The position numbers were made by a program, and so were the translations under genes. A DNA stretch of 64,000 bases, from the NCBI GenBank assembly GCA_027618995.1, contig JAQCGO010000003.1, forward strand, positions 106,854 to 170,853, read 5' to 3'. Source of the DNA: Pseudomonadota bacterium. Lineage in GTDB: Bacteria; Pseudomonadota; Gammaproteobacteria; Steroidobacterales; Woeseiaceae. The notes beneath the pieces were generated by a model that ran no database searches, had not been told where the DNA came from, and was given only the letters and a program-made list of their open reading frames with translations. Below are positions 51,761 through 60,048 of this stretch, one piece after another (within the stretch, counting starts at the first letter, position 1; each line of letters begins with the position of its first letter).

Positions 51761-52756
51761 GTGAGACGTCGCCGCAATATTGAAGCATTCAGCCTGTCGT
51801 TCCTCGACTGCATCTGTTGCGGCTTTGGCGCAATCATTCTGTTGCTTGTGCTGAGCAAAATCTACGAGCCAGTTATCATCGAAAAAACCCAGGATGATCT
51901 GGAATCACTGATTGCCTTGTTGCAGCAGCAGCTGTTCGACATTCGCGGCCAGACCACGGTACTGAATCGCGATCTCGAGGATGTACGCATGCAGACCTCC
52001 GACAGCAAGCTGCAACTCGCACGGCTACAGGGCGAGCTCAGTACGGTGCGCGGTCAATATAAGGCAACCATCCGTGAATCCGAAGCAGAGATCGACGAGG
52101 GCGCGCTGCGAGTAACGAAGCAGCGGCTGACCGAAGAGATGCGCAGGCTCGCGCCTTATTATCGGCGAGCCTCGGATGATGCGGTAGCCGGTATCCCGGT
52201 AGACAGTGAGTACGTCATATTCATCGTCGATACGTCAGGCAGCATGCAGCAGTACAACTGGGAACGGGCGATACAAAAGCTCAACGAGACACTGGATGTC
52301 TATCCGCAGGTCAAGGGCATTCAGATCATGAATGACAACGGCAGCTTCATGTTTCAGCAGTACGCCGGCAAGTGGATCCCGGACACGCCGGGACGTCGCG
52401 AGGCCATTATCAACACCATGCGTAACTGGCGGCCGTTCAGCGACAGTAACCCGGTCGACGGCATCATTTATGCGATCAGTACATTCTGGTCGGCCGATAA
52501 GAAGATCAGTGTTTACGTATTCGGCGATGAATTCAGCGGCGGATCGGTAGAAAATGTCGTGCGCCAGATTGATTCGGTGAACCGAGCCGATGCCGCAGGA
52601 AATCGGATGGTGCGCATTCATGCTGTGGGCTTCCCGTACTTTTTCGAGGGTGGTCGCGAAATTCCCGAAACGGCGCGCCGCTTCGCGCAACTGATGCGCA
52701 TTCTTTGCGATCGTAATGGCGGCACTTTCGTCGCGTTGTCTGATCCCCGCAGCTAA
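51761..52756 (+). CDS. vWA protein with MotB/ExbD-like N-terminal helix and coiled coil (second copy)
   Basis: A 331-residue protein with a GTG start 18 nt after the first vWA gene. It has the same plan: basic N-terminus, TM helix 'FSLSFLDCICCGFGAIILLL' with Asp16, coiled coil (about 43-130) and a vWA domain with the canonical MIDAS 'VIFIVDTSGSM' (D157, S159, S161). Outside the TM signature the two vWA proteins are quite divergent, suggesting distinct, possibly heteromeric roles. It ends the cluster. Confidence 0.87.
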   Translation: MRRRRNIEAFSLSFLDCICCGFGAIILLLVLSKIYEPVIIEKTQDDLESLIALLQQQLFDIRGQTTVLNRDLEDVRMQTSDSKLQLARLQGELSTVRGQYKATIRESEAEIDEGALRVTKQRLTEEMRRLAPYYRRASDDAVAGIPVDSEYVIFIVDTSGSMQQYNWERAIQKLNETLDVYPQVKGIQIMNDNGSFMFQQYAGKWIPDTPGRREAIINTMRNWRPFSDSNPVDGIIYAISTFWSADKKISVYVFGDEFSGGSVENVVRQIDSVNRADAAGNRMVRIHAVGFPYFFEGGREIPETARRFAQLMRILCDRNGGTFVALSDPRS

Positions 52757-52831
52757 ACGGCCACAATTCATCACGATTGATCGCTGACCTGGCACGATGC
52801 TGGCGCATCGCGTGAGGAGAACATTGGCGTC

Positions 52832-52864
52832 GGCTCTGACTCCCTCATAAAATGCTCTGACCCC
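52832..52864. repeat. REP-like paired GCTCTGAC motifs
   Basis: GGCTCTGAC (52832-52840) and GCTCTGACCCC (52854-52864) are direct copies of a core whose reverse complement, GGGGTCAGAGC, also occurs at 21946-21956. The layout resembles degenerate REP units of the RAYT type. No transposase gene is nearby. Confidence 0.4.
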
Positions 52865-52874
52865 TTTCGCTGCA

Positions 52875-52938
52875 GGAGGCCGCCATGCGGGGGAAATTGA
52901 TGTCTTTGCCAGTGGGAGGCCGCCATGCGGGCGAAATT
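52875..52938 (+). repeat. 24-bp direct repeat carrying SD and ATG, two copies
   Basis: GGAGGCCGCCATGCGGGSGAAATT occurs at 52875-52898 and 52915-52938 with one mismatch, 40 nt apart. Each copy holds a GGAGG Shine-Dalgarno and an ATG 5 nt later. The first ATG (52885) is in frame with the pterin dehydratase, the second is not. Confidence 0.85.
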
Positions 52939-52956
52939 CAGGTTATATTCCTGCTC

Positions 52957-53304
52957 ATGAAATGCGATCTCGCAGACAAGCATTGCAATCCGTGCGAGGG
53001 CGGTGTGGACCCTTTGTCGTCGAGCGATGCGCAGGCCTTACTCGACACATTGCATGCCGACTGGCGCCTGGTGGAGGAAGGCCGCACCATCAGTCGCGAA
53101 TTTACCTTTCCCGCCTACAGCCGCTCGCTGGGTTTTGCCAATGCGGTGGCGTGGATAGCGATCACGGAAGGGCATCACCCCGACATGCTGGTCAGCTACA
53201 GTCGCTGTGTGGTCAATTACACGACGCATGCGATCGGCGGACTTTCGGGCAACGACTTCATTTGCGCCGCGAAAGTCGATCGATTGCTCGCAGACGACCG
53301 GTAG
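52957..53304 (+). CDS. phhB: Pterin-4a-carbinolamine dehydratase
   Basis: A 115-residue enzyme that dehydrates 4a-hydroxytetrahydrobiopterin during pterin recycling. The active-site motif is 'ITEGHHPDMLVSYSRCVVNY', followed by 'THAIGGLSGNDFICAAKVD'. ATG 52957 gives the usual N-terminus, but it has no SD. The in-frame ATG 52885, 24 codons upstream, has a perfect GGAGG within the direct repeat and may be the real start. No phenylalanine hydroxylase gene is adjacent. Confidence 0.9.
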   Translation: MKCDLADKHCNPCEGGVDPLSSSDAQALLDTLHADWRLVEEGRTISREFTFPAYSRSLGFANAVAWIAITEGHHPDMLVSYSRCVVNYTTHAIGGLSGNDFICAAKVDRLLADDR

Positions 53305-53306
53305 TC

Positions 53307-54281
53307 ATGACGACGATTGCCGATATCGAAGCCGCCGCGACGCGGCTGGCAGGCGTCGCGGTGCTGACGCCGCTGCTACAAAGTGCGGCGCTCGACGATC
53401 TTTTGGGTGGCAGGGTGCTGTTGAAAGCCGAATGCCTGCAGCGCACCGGTTCGTTCAAGATTCGCGGCGCGTACAATCTGCTGCAGCAACTATCGCCAGA
53501 GCAGGCAAGGCGTGGCGCGGTTGCCTGGTCGTCAGGAAATCATGCACAGGGTGTTGCTGCTGCGGGCACGATGCTCGGCATTCACACCGCCATCGTCATG
53601 CCTGCGGATGCGCCACGCTCCAAGCTGGAAAACACACGGCGGCTTGGTGGTGAGGTCATAACTTACGACCATTACAGCGGCGATCGTGAGGCGATTGCCC
53701 GCGACCTCGCAGCCGAACGGGGTGCTGAGCTCGTACCGTCCTACGAACATGCGGGGATCATTTCCGGGCAGGGAACAGTCGGGCTGGAGATCGCCGCACA
53801 GTCGGCTGCGCTGGGTTGTCCGGCCGACCAGGTCGTGATTCCTTGTGGCGGTGGCGGTCTGACCGCTGGCAGTGCTGTTGCGCTCAAAGCTCGCCTGCCC
53901 GAAGTGCAGGTCTATACGGCGGAACCGGAACATTATGACGACACGCTGCAATCGCTCCGGAGCGGCAAGCGCGTCAGCGTACCGACCAACGTGCCGTCAC
54001 TTTGTGACGCACTGCTGACCGGCTCGCCGGGACAGCTTACGTTCGACATCATGCGAACCCTGGTGAGCGGTGGTCTTGTGGTGACCGAGGATGATGTCCG
54101 GTCCGCGATGCGATTTGCGTTTCGGGAGTTAAAGATTGTGGTGGAACCCGGTGGCGCAGTGGCACTCGCGGCTTTGCTCGCGGGCAAGATCGACGCGCGC
54201 GATCGCACCACGGTGGTTGTATTGTCAGGGGGTAATGTCGATGCGGAACTGTTCGCGTCGATTCAGCTCGTACCGGTTTGA
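53307..54281 (+). CDS. Threonine/serine dehydratase (PLP fold type II)
   Basis: A 324-residue enzyme that deaminates threonine or serine. PLP Lys lies in 'QRTGSFKIRGAYNLL', with 'VAWSSGNHAQGVAAAGTMLG', 'MPADAPRSKLENTRRLGGEV' and the phosphate loop 'VIPCGGGGLTAGSA'. No ACT regulatory domain is present, so it is a short catabolic type, possibly a serine racemase or threo-hydroxyaspartate ammonia-lyase relative. ATG 53307 follows the phhB stop by 2 nt. It overlaps the end of the antisense ParA remnant. Confidence 0.88.
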   Translation: MTTIADIEAAATRLAGVAVLTPLLQSAALDDLLGGRVLLKAECLQRTGSFKIRGAYNLLQQLSPEQARRGAVAWSSGNHAQGVAAAGTMLGIHTAIVMPADAPRSKLENTRRLGGEVITYDHYSGDREAIARDLAAERGAELVPSYEHAGIISGQGTVGLEIAAQSAALGCPADQVVIPCGGGGLTAGSAVALKARLPEVQVYTAEPEHYDDTLQSLRSGKRVSVPTNVPSLCDALLTGSPGQLTFDIMRTLVSGGLVVTEDDVRSAMRFAFRELKIVVEPGGAVALAALLAGKIDARDRTTVVVLSGGNVDAELFASIQLVPV

Positions 54282-55033
54282 GGCTTGTGCAGGAATGAGA
54301 TTTTTGAAAACGGTCCACGCCGTGCCCCGGTCTCGTCGCTGGCATTGCGCCGTCGCTCCGGCCAGCTGTCAAGCCACTGCATCACCTTGTTGACCTGCTC
54401 TACATCCGGCAGCGCGCGCGAACGTTGCATTTCAAGGATTCCAAGACCTTTTTCGGCGGCATAGACGAAATTCTGGCTGTCGCGCAAGACCGCGATAATC
54501 GGAATCCCAAGCGAATCAAGGAAGCGCATGAGCTTGGTGAAGCTCTTGGTATTTTTGCGGGTTCGATTGGCAATAACTGCCAGCTTGCGATCGCGTCGGT
54601 CGACCTTGGCGACCAGCAACAGGTCGGCGATACAACGCGCGGCCGCGTGAATGTCCATCGGCGACGGCAATACCGGCACCAGGATGCTGGTCGCATCACG
54701 CGTGATTTCGCGCAAATCGTCATGGTGCAGACCGGTCGGCGAGTCAATAACCAGGTTCACCGTCTCGCTAGGCACGCGCAGCTACCAGCTGCGTGTCGCC
54801 TGCATCGATTTCTTGAACGCGGCGATACCGTGAATGGGTGGCAGGTTGCTCGGGCGTCGCTCCAGCCAGGCGAGCGTCGATCCTTGCGGGTCAAAGTCCA
54901 TGATGGCGGGCACGCTGCTCTGGCCGGCGTAGCAGGCCGCAATATTGGTGGCGATCGTGGACTTGCCACAACCCCCTTTCGGATTGAGGACCACGATTCG
55001 GTTCAAGTTGTCGCGTGACGGCGTTATTAACAT
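54263..55033 (-). pseudogene. ParA/MinD-family ATPase interrupted by an in-frame TAG
   Basis: The 5' part encodes 'RIVVLNPKGGCGKSTIATNI' (deviant Walker A) and 'AIMDFDPQGSTLAWLE', typical of ParA. At 54782-54784 (minus strand) the frame meets TAG right after 'SMQATRSW'; the same frame continues as 'LRVPSETVNLVIDSPTG', the Walker B region. TAG is one transition from CAG (Gln). The total of about 256 codons is full-length for ParA, so a single nonsense change, or a sequencing error, is the likely cause. ATG 55033 is preferred to the TTG in the ORF track. Confidence 0.8.
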
Positions 55034-55117
55034 GGTACTGATCAATGTCCCGTATTACGGCCGGACAGTCCTTGCACCAGTTCACATAATACCAGCTTGA
55101 AGAACGTTGCGTGCGGG

Positions 55118-56968
55118 CTAGAACATCTCGCTGGGGCCGGGCATGACGTCGGTAGGTTTCTCGCGACTCTTGATGTAGTCGCCCGTGATCATTTTCGAAT
55201 AGCTCAGGCCCGGCCCGACCATTGGATAGACACCCGCATCGGGATCGATGATGACCTCGAGGAAAGCAGGTCCTGCAAACTCCATGAATGCGCGAATGGT
55301 CGATTGCAGTTCTTCTATGCGATCCAATCGCTGTGCGAATTTGAAGCCATCGGCTTCCGCCGCCTTGACGAAATCCTTGCTATGCAGCGATTTGTCGCTG
55401 CCCGACATGCGGCTGTTATAATACAGTTTTTGCCACTGCCGCACCATACCGTCGCCAAAATTGTTCAGCACGACGACCTTGATCGGCAACTTGTAGGTCG
55501 TCGCCGTTTCCAGTTCGCCGATATTCATGCGTATGCTCGCGTCGCCGTCGATATCGATGACGATACGCCCGGGTGCCGCGAATTGTGCGCCGATTGCGGC
55601 GGGCAGTCCGAAACCCATCGTGCCCATGCTGCCCGAGGTGAGCCAAAGACGGGGTTCGCGATAATCGAAGAACTGTGCTGCCCACATCTGATGCTGTCCA
55701 ACGCCGGTCGATATGATCGCTTCGCCCTTGCTATAGCGATTGATCTCCTCGATAACGGCATACGGTTGGATCAGCTTGCTGTTGCGATCGTAATTCAGGC
55801 CGTGCTCTTTCTTCAGCGTTGCGATTTCCCCATGCCAGGTGGCGAAGCTCCTGGTGAATTCAATGCGTCTGCCGTAGGCGAGCAGATCGGTGAGGTCACG
55901 AGCGAGCACACCGACCTGATGCCAGTTGACCTGCTTTACCTTGCCCACTTCGGCAATATCAACATCGAACTGGGCTATGTTCTTCGCTTTCGGCGCAAAG
56001 TTCGCCGGGTCACCGGCAACACGATCATCGAAACGTGCGCCGACGGTGATCAGGAAGTCGCAATCCTCGACCGCGTAGTTGGCGGACGCGAGACCGTGCA
56101 TGCCGAGCATATGCAGGGCCAGTGGGTGCGTTGTGTCACTGGCGCCAAGTGCAAGCAGCGTCGTGGTCACCGGAATGCCATACTCGGCCGCCCATCGGCG
56201 CATTGGCTTGGTTGCATTACCGTTGATGACGCCGCCACCGGCATAGATCAGCGGCCGTTCCGATTGTGCCAGCATCGTGTAAAAGCGCTGGCAATGCGCG
56301 TCGCTCAATTTGTTGCCGAGTACGGACGCCAGGCGTCTGCGATAACCCGGCAACGGCAGCCCGCCGTGGCCTTTGAATTCGCCTTCCCAGTTCTGCACGT
56401 TCTTCGGTATGTCGACGACGACCGGGCCTGGTCTGCCCGTGCGCGCCAGCTCGAAGGCGCTGCGAATCGTGTCTTCCAGTTTTGCCGGATCGGTCGCCAG
56501 GAATATGTGCTTGGCGACGGAACCCATGATCGCCGACACCGGCGCTTCCTGAAAAGCGTCGGTACCAATTGCGGCGCTCGGCACCTGGCCGCAAATCACG
56601 ACGATCGGCACGGAGTCGGCCATGCAATCGCGCACAGGTGTGACCGTATTGGTCGCTCCCGGACCGGACGTGACCATGACAACGCCGACTCTGCCACTCG
56701 CACGCGCGTAGCCGGCGGCCATGAAGCCGGCACCCTGTTCATTGGCAGGAACGATCAGCGGCATTGCAGCCGTGCCGTCAGCGCGCTTGTGTGTGGCGTT
56801 GTAACGAAACACGGCGTCGTAGGTCGGCAGGATTGCCCCGCCGCTATAACCGAAAATTGTATCGACACCTTCGTCGGCGAGCACTTGCACAACGATATCG
56901 GCACCACTCATCCGTGCGCCCGCGAGCGGGTGCTGTGTGTTGCCTGCGGGTTTGGCCTGATCGCTCAC
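55118..56968 (-). CDS. ilvI: Acetolactate synthase large subunit
   Basis: A 616-residue ThDP enzyme that condenses pyruvate (or pyruvate and 2-oxobutyrate) in branched-chain amino acid synthesis. Features are 'GVDTIFGYSGGAILPTYDAV' with the catalytic Glu region downstream, 'GRVGVVMVTSGPGATNTVTP', and the ThDP motif 'IVIDIDGDASIRMNIGELET'. It starts with GTG and is transcribed away from the small-subunit gene, which is unusual because the two are normally in one operon. Could equally be named ilvB. Confidence 0.95.
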   Translation of the reverse strand: MSDQAKPAGNTQHPLAGARMSGADIVVQVLADEGVDTIFGYSGGAILPTYDAVFRYNATHKRADGTAAMPLIVPANEQGAGFMAAGYARASGRVGVVMVTSGPGATNTVTPVRDCMADSVPIVVICGQVPSAAIGTDAFQEAPVSAIMGSVAKHIFLATDPAKLEDTIRSAFELARTGRPGPVVVDIPKNVQNWEGEFKGHGGLPLPGYRRRLASVLGNKLSDAHCQRFYTMLAQSERPLIYAGGGVINGNATKPMRRWAAEYGIPVTTTLLALGASDTTHPLALHMLGMHGLASANYAVEDCDFLITVGARFDDRVAGDPANFAPKAKNIAQFDVDIAEVGKVKQVNWHQVGVLARDLTDLLAYGRRIEFTRSFATWHGEIATLKKEHGLNYDRNSKLIQPYAVIEEINRYSKGEAIISTGVGQHQMWAAQFFDYREPRLWLTSGSMGTMGFGLPAAIGAQFAAPGRIVIDIDGDASIRMNIGELETATTYKLPIKVVVLNNFGDGMVRQWQKLYYNSRMSGSDKSLHSKDFVKAAEADGFKFAQRLDRIEELQSTIRAFMEFAGPAFLEVIIDPDAGVYPMVGPGLSYSKMITGDYIKSREKPTDVMPGPSEMF

Positions 56969-57122
56969 TCTGCTGCCGTAATGTTGCGTAAGTACCGGAT
57001 TTTCAGCGAGTGTTTACTAATCTACCGGGCATTGCAATACTCGCTCCGCGGCGTCAACGAACGTCGCGCGAACGATTATTTAGTTTCAATTGCATGTATC
57101 AGGCAGCTCAGGAAGCACTTTC
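56969..57122. promoter_or_regulatory. Divergent promoter region between acetolactate synthase subunits
   Basis: This 154-nt region must contain both ilv promoters. It is AT-richer than its flanks, and AGGAAG lies before the small-subunit ATG. No leader peptide with a run of Leu, Ile or Val codons was identified, so attenuation is not supported. Confidence 0.4.
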
Positions 57123-57644
57123 ATGCGGCACGTAATATCAGTTCTACTGCAGAATGAGGTCGGCGCGCTGACCCGGATGACGGGCATGTTCTCGTCCCGC
57201 GGCTACAATATCGACACGCTGAATGTCGCGCCGACGGACGACCCTACCGTGTCTCGAGTAACCGTTGTAACCACGGTTTCAGATGCCGCTATAGCGCAAC
57301 TGAATGCACAACTCGCGAAGTTGATAGATGTCGTCAACATTCATGACATGACGCTTGGCGAGCACTTCGAGCAGGAACTCGTCATTGTCAAACTCAAATT
57401 GGGCATTGGTGGCTTTGCCAAGGCGTTGCTGCTGGCGAAGAAATACGGCGCGACAATTCTCGATGAGGAGGCGGTCAGTTGCACGATACAACTGACCGGG
57501 TGGGTGGCAGAGATCGATGAGTTTGTCGCTGCTGCCGGCGCTATCGGCAAGCTGTCTGCCGTCGCTCGCAGTGGCAGTGTCGCTGTATCTAAGGGAGAGG
57601 TGATCCTGTCGTCTTTCGACGCCCACCATCAGCTCTCTGCCTGA
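57123..57644 (+). CDS. ilvH: Acetolactate synthase small (regulatory) subunit
   Basis: A 173-residue regulatory subunit with an N-terminal ACT domain ('VISVLLQNEVGALTRMTGMF', 'GYNIDTLNVAPTDDPTVSRV') that confers valine feedback sensitivity on the large subunit. ATG 57123 with AGGAAG upstream is preferred to the ORF-track start. It is followed after 3 nt by proB, so it appears to be cotranscribed with proline biosynthesis genes rather than with its own large subunit. Confidence 0.95.
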   Translation: MRHVISVLLQNEVGALTRMTGMFSSRGYNIDTLNVAPTDDPTVSRVTVVTTVSDAAIAQLNAQLAKLIDVVNIHDMTLGEHFEQELVIVKLKLGIGGFAKALLLAKKYGATILDEEAVSCTIQLTGWVAEIDEFVAAAGAIGKLSAVARSGSVAVSKGEVILSSFDAHHQLSA

Positions 57645-57647
57645 TCC

Positions 57648-58775
57648 ATGTCCGATTTCAGTTTTGAGAAATATCGCCGCCTGGTTATCAAGGTTGGGTC
57701 TTCGCTGCTGATCGGTGACGATGGCCATGTGCATCGTCGCTGGCTCGAAGGACTCGCCGATGATGTCGCGACGCTGCACGGCCAGGGGCATGAGTTGTTG
57801 ATCGTGACGTCGGGTGCAATAGCCATTGGCAGCACGATACTGGGGATCAACAAGCGGCGCGTGAGGCTCGAGGATCTGCAGGCGGCCGCGGCCGCAGGGC
57901 AGGTGCAACTGGTGCACGCCTATCAGGAAGTGCTCGGCGAGCACAATATTATTGCGGCGCAGGTGTTGCTGACGCCCGGTGATACCGAAAATCGTCGGCG
58001 TTTCCTGAACGCGCGCAGCACTTTGTCTCGCCTGCTGGAACGATTTGTTGTGCCCGTCATCAATGAGAACGACACGGTCGCGACGGAAGAAATTCGATAT
58101 GGCGACAACGATCGGCTGGCGGCCAGGGTCGCACAGCTGGTCATGGCGGACCTGTTGATCCTGTTGTCCGATGTGGATGGCTTGTACAGCGCGGATCCGA
58201 GGCAGAACAAGGATGCGGTGCACATTGCCGAGGTACGCCAGATCAGCGATGAAATCCTGGCGATTGCCGGCGAGACGCGATCGGATGTTGGCAGTGGGGG
58301 TATGGCGACCAAAGTACAGGCGGCGCGTATTGCCACACATGCCGGTTGCTCGACCATTGTTACGAGCGGTGCGATCGACAGACCGTTGTCCGCGCTCGCC
58401 GCTGGTGCCCGGTGCACGATATTCCGGGCCGAGGGAACGCCCGCGTCGGCACGCAAGCAGTGGCTGGCCGGCGCACTGGAGGTGCGCGGTGAGCTGCACC
58501 TGGATGCCGGCGCGACGCGCGCATTGCGTGCCGGCGGCAGCTTGTTGCCGGTTGGGGTCGTGGCGGTGAGCGGAAACTTTCGGCGCGGCGATGTGGTCTC
58601 CGTGCTCGACACCAACGGTACGGAATTTGGCCGCGGCCTGGCAGAATATTCGAGCGATGAAGCGACTTTGATCGCAGGCTGCCAGTCCGATCAAATCGAA
58701 GTCCGGCTTGGCTACCGCGGTCGGTCGGTCATGCTGCATCACGATGAACTGGTATTGTTCGGCAATGAGCGCTGA
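57648..58775 (+). CDS. proB: Glutamate 5-kinase
   Basis: A 375-residue enzyme that phosphorylates glutamate in the first step of proline synthesis. The amino-acid kinase domain shows '[20 protein letters not shown]', '[18 protein letters not shown]', '[20 protein letters not shown]' and '[19 protein letters not shown]'. The C-terminal PUA domain is present ('[20 protein letters not shown]'). It overlaps proA by 8 nt. Confidence 0.97.
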   Translation: MSDFSFEKYRRLVIKVGSSLLIGDDGHVHRRWLEGLADDVATLHGQGHELLIVTSGAIAIGSTILGINKRRVRLEDLQAAAAAGQVQLVHAYQEVLGEHNIIAAQVLLTPGDTENRRRFLNARSTLSRLLERFVVPVINENDTVATEEIRYGDNDRLAARVAQLVMADLLILLSDVDGLYSADPRQNKDAVHIAEVRQISDEILAIAGETRSDVGSGGMATKVQAARIATHAGCSTIVTSGAIDRPLSALAAGARCTIFRAEGTPASARKQWLAGALEVRGELHLDAGATRALRAGGSLLPVGVVAVSGNFRRGDVVSVLDTNGTEFGRGLAEYSSDEATLIAGCQSDQIEVRLGYRGRSVMLHHDELVLFGNER

Positions 58776-60048
58776 TTCAAATACCGCAGCGACCGTGGCA
58801 GATCTCATGGATGGCCTTGGCCGGGCAGCGCGCCACGCGGCTGCGGCATTGGCGCTGAGTTCGGGCGAAGATCGCAACCGCGGCCTCAGGTCAATTGCGG
58901 CGAAAATCCGCGTTGCTGCGGAACGGATCCTTGCCGCGAATCAGGCAGACCTGGATGCCGGGCGGCAGCAGGATCTTGGCGCTGCAATGCTTGATCGGCT
59001 GACACTGGATGCGAAGGGAATCGAAGCAATGGCGGCAGGCGTTGAGGCGATTGCCGCGATGCCCGATCCGATCGGTCGGGTCAGCAGTGAGTGGCAGCGG
59101 CCCAACGGCCTGTCGATTCAGCGCGTATCGGTACCGCTCGGTGTGATCGGCATAATTTACGAGAGTCGACCGAATGTTACTGTCGACGCCGCGGCGTTGT
59201 GTCTGAAATCGGGCAATGCCGTGATCCTGCGCGGTGGTTCCGAGAGTTTTCGATCCAATACGGCGTTGTACGAGTGTGTGCGGGAAGGTCTCAGCGAGGT
59301 CGGCGTCGCTGCGGATGCCGTGCAGTTCGTCCCGACCACCGATCGCGCCGCCGTTGGCTATCTGTTGTCGTCGATGAGTCGCTGGCTTGACGTCGTCGTG
59401 CCGCGTGGCGGCAAGGGGCTGATCCGGCGCGTGCAGGAGGATGCGCGGGTGCCGGTCATTGGCCATCTCGAGGGCATTTGTCATGTCTATTTGCATGCGG
59501 CGGCCGCTCTCGACATGGCGCGTGCGATCACGCTCAACGCCAAGATGCGGCGCACCGGAATCTGCGGTGCCGCGGAGACACTGCTGGTTGATCGGGCCAA
59601 TGCGTCAAACGTACTGCCACCAGTTGCCAACGCACTGATCGAAGCCGGTTGCGAGCTGCGCGGGGACGCGGCTGTCTGCGCGATGATTGCCGAGGCGACC
59701 CCCGCGACTGAGGCCGACTGGTCGACCGAATATCTTGATGCGATCATTTCGATTCGCATCGTCGACGGCATTGAGCACGCGATGCAGCACATCAGGCAAT
59801 ATGGTTCGGCACATACCGAATGCATCGTCACGGATGACGCGGCGGCGGCGGCCCGTTTCTGCCGCGAGGTGGACAGCGCCATCGTATTGCACAATGCGTC
59901 GACGCAATTTGCCGATGGCGGCGAATTTGGCATGGGTGCCGAAATAGGCATTGCGACGGGGCGTGTACATGCACGCGGCCCGGTTGGTGCCGAGCAGTTG
60001 ACGAGCTACAAATACGTGGTGCGTGGCAGCGGACAGGTGCGGGCCTGA
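58768..60048 (+). CDS. proA: Gamma-glutamyl phosphate reductase
   Basis: A 426-residue NADPH-dependent reductase that makes glutamate-5-semialdehyde. Signatures are '[20 protein letters not shown]', '[20 protein letters not shown]' and the catalytic Cys in '[20 protein letters not shown]'. ATG 58768 overlaps proB; the ORF track starts 20 codons too early. Its TGA overlaps the glpD ATG by one base, an unusual proBA-glpD junction. Confidence 0.96.
   Translation, partial: SADSNTAATVADLMDGLGRAARHAAAALALSSGEDRNRGLRSIAAKIRVAAERILAANQADLDAGRQQDLGAAMLDRLTLDAKGIEAMAAGVEAIAAMPDPIGRVSSEWQRPNGLSIQRVSVPLGVIGIIYESRPNVTVDAAALCLKSGNAVILRGGSESFRSNTALYECVREGLSEVGVAADAVQFVPTTDRAAVGYLLSSMSRWLDVVVPRGGKGLIRRVQEDARVPVIGHLEGICHVYLHAAAALDMARAITLNAKMRRTGICGAAETLLVDRANASNVLPPVANALIEAGCELRGDAAVCAMIAEATPATEADWSTEYLDAIISIRIVDGIEHAMQHIRQYGSAHTECIVTDDAAAAARFCREVDSAIVLHNASTQFADGGEFGMGAEIGIATGRVHARGPVGAEQLTSYKYVVRGSGQVRA

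Noticed and set aside
38698-52756. Type VI secretion regulation cluster (PpkA, PppA, Fha)
   Set aside because: Kinase, PP2C and FHA are present, but no tss core gene (sheath, Hcp, ClpV, VgrG, baseplate) lies nearby.
48475-52756. Zorya anti-phage system
   Set aside because: The MotA-like protein lacks the long ZorA tail, the vWA proteins are not OmpA-like ZorB, and no ZorC, ZorD or ZorE is present.
9562-54784. Stop-codon reassignment or selenocysteine/pyrrolysine recoding to explain the three in-frame stops
   Set aside because: TAA and TAG both serve as ordinary stops at many gene ends in this window, the interrupted residues are not conserved special sites, and no recoding element or tRNA was seen.
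55097-57157. 686-residue plus-strand ORF
   Set aside because: It is the antisense shadow of the acetolactate synthase large subunit and lacks any recognisable domain.
57279-58877. 532-residue minus-strand ORF
   Set aside because: Antisense to ilvH-proB, both of which are unmistakable.
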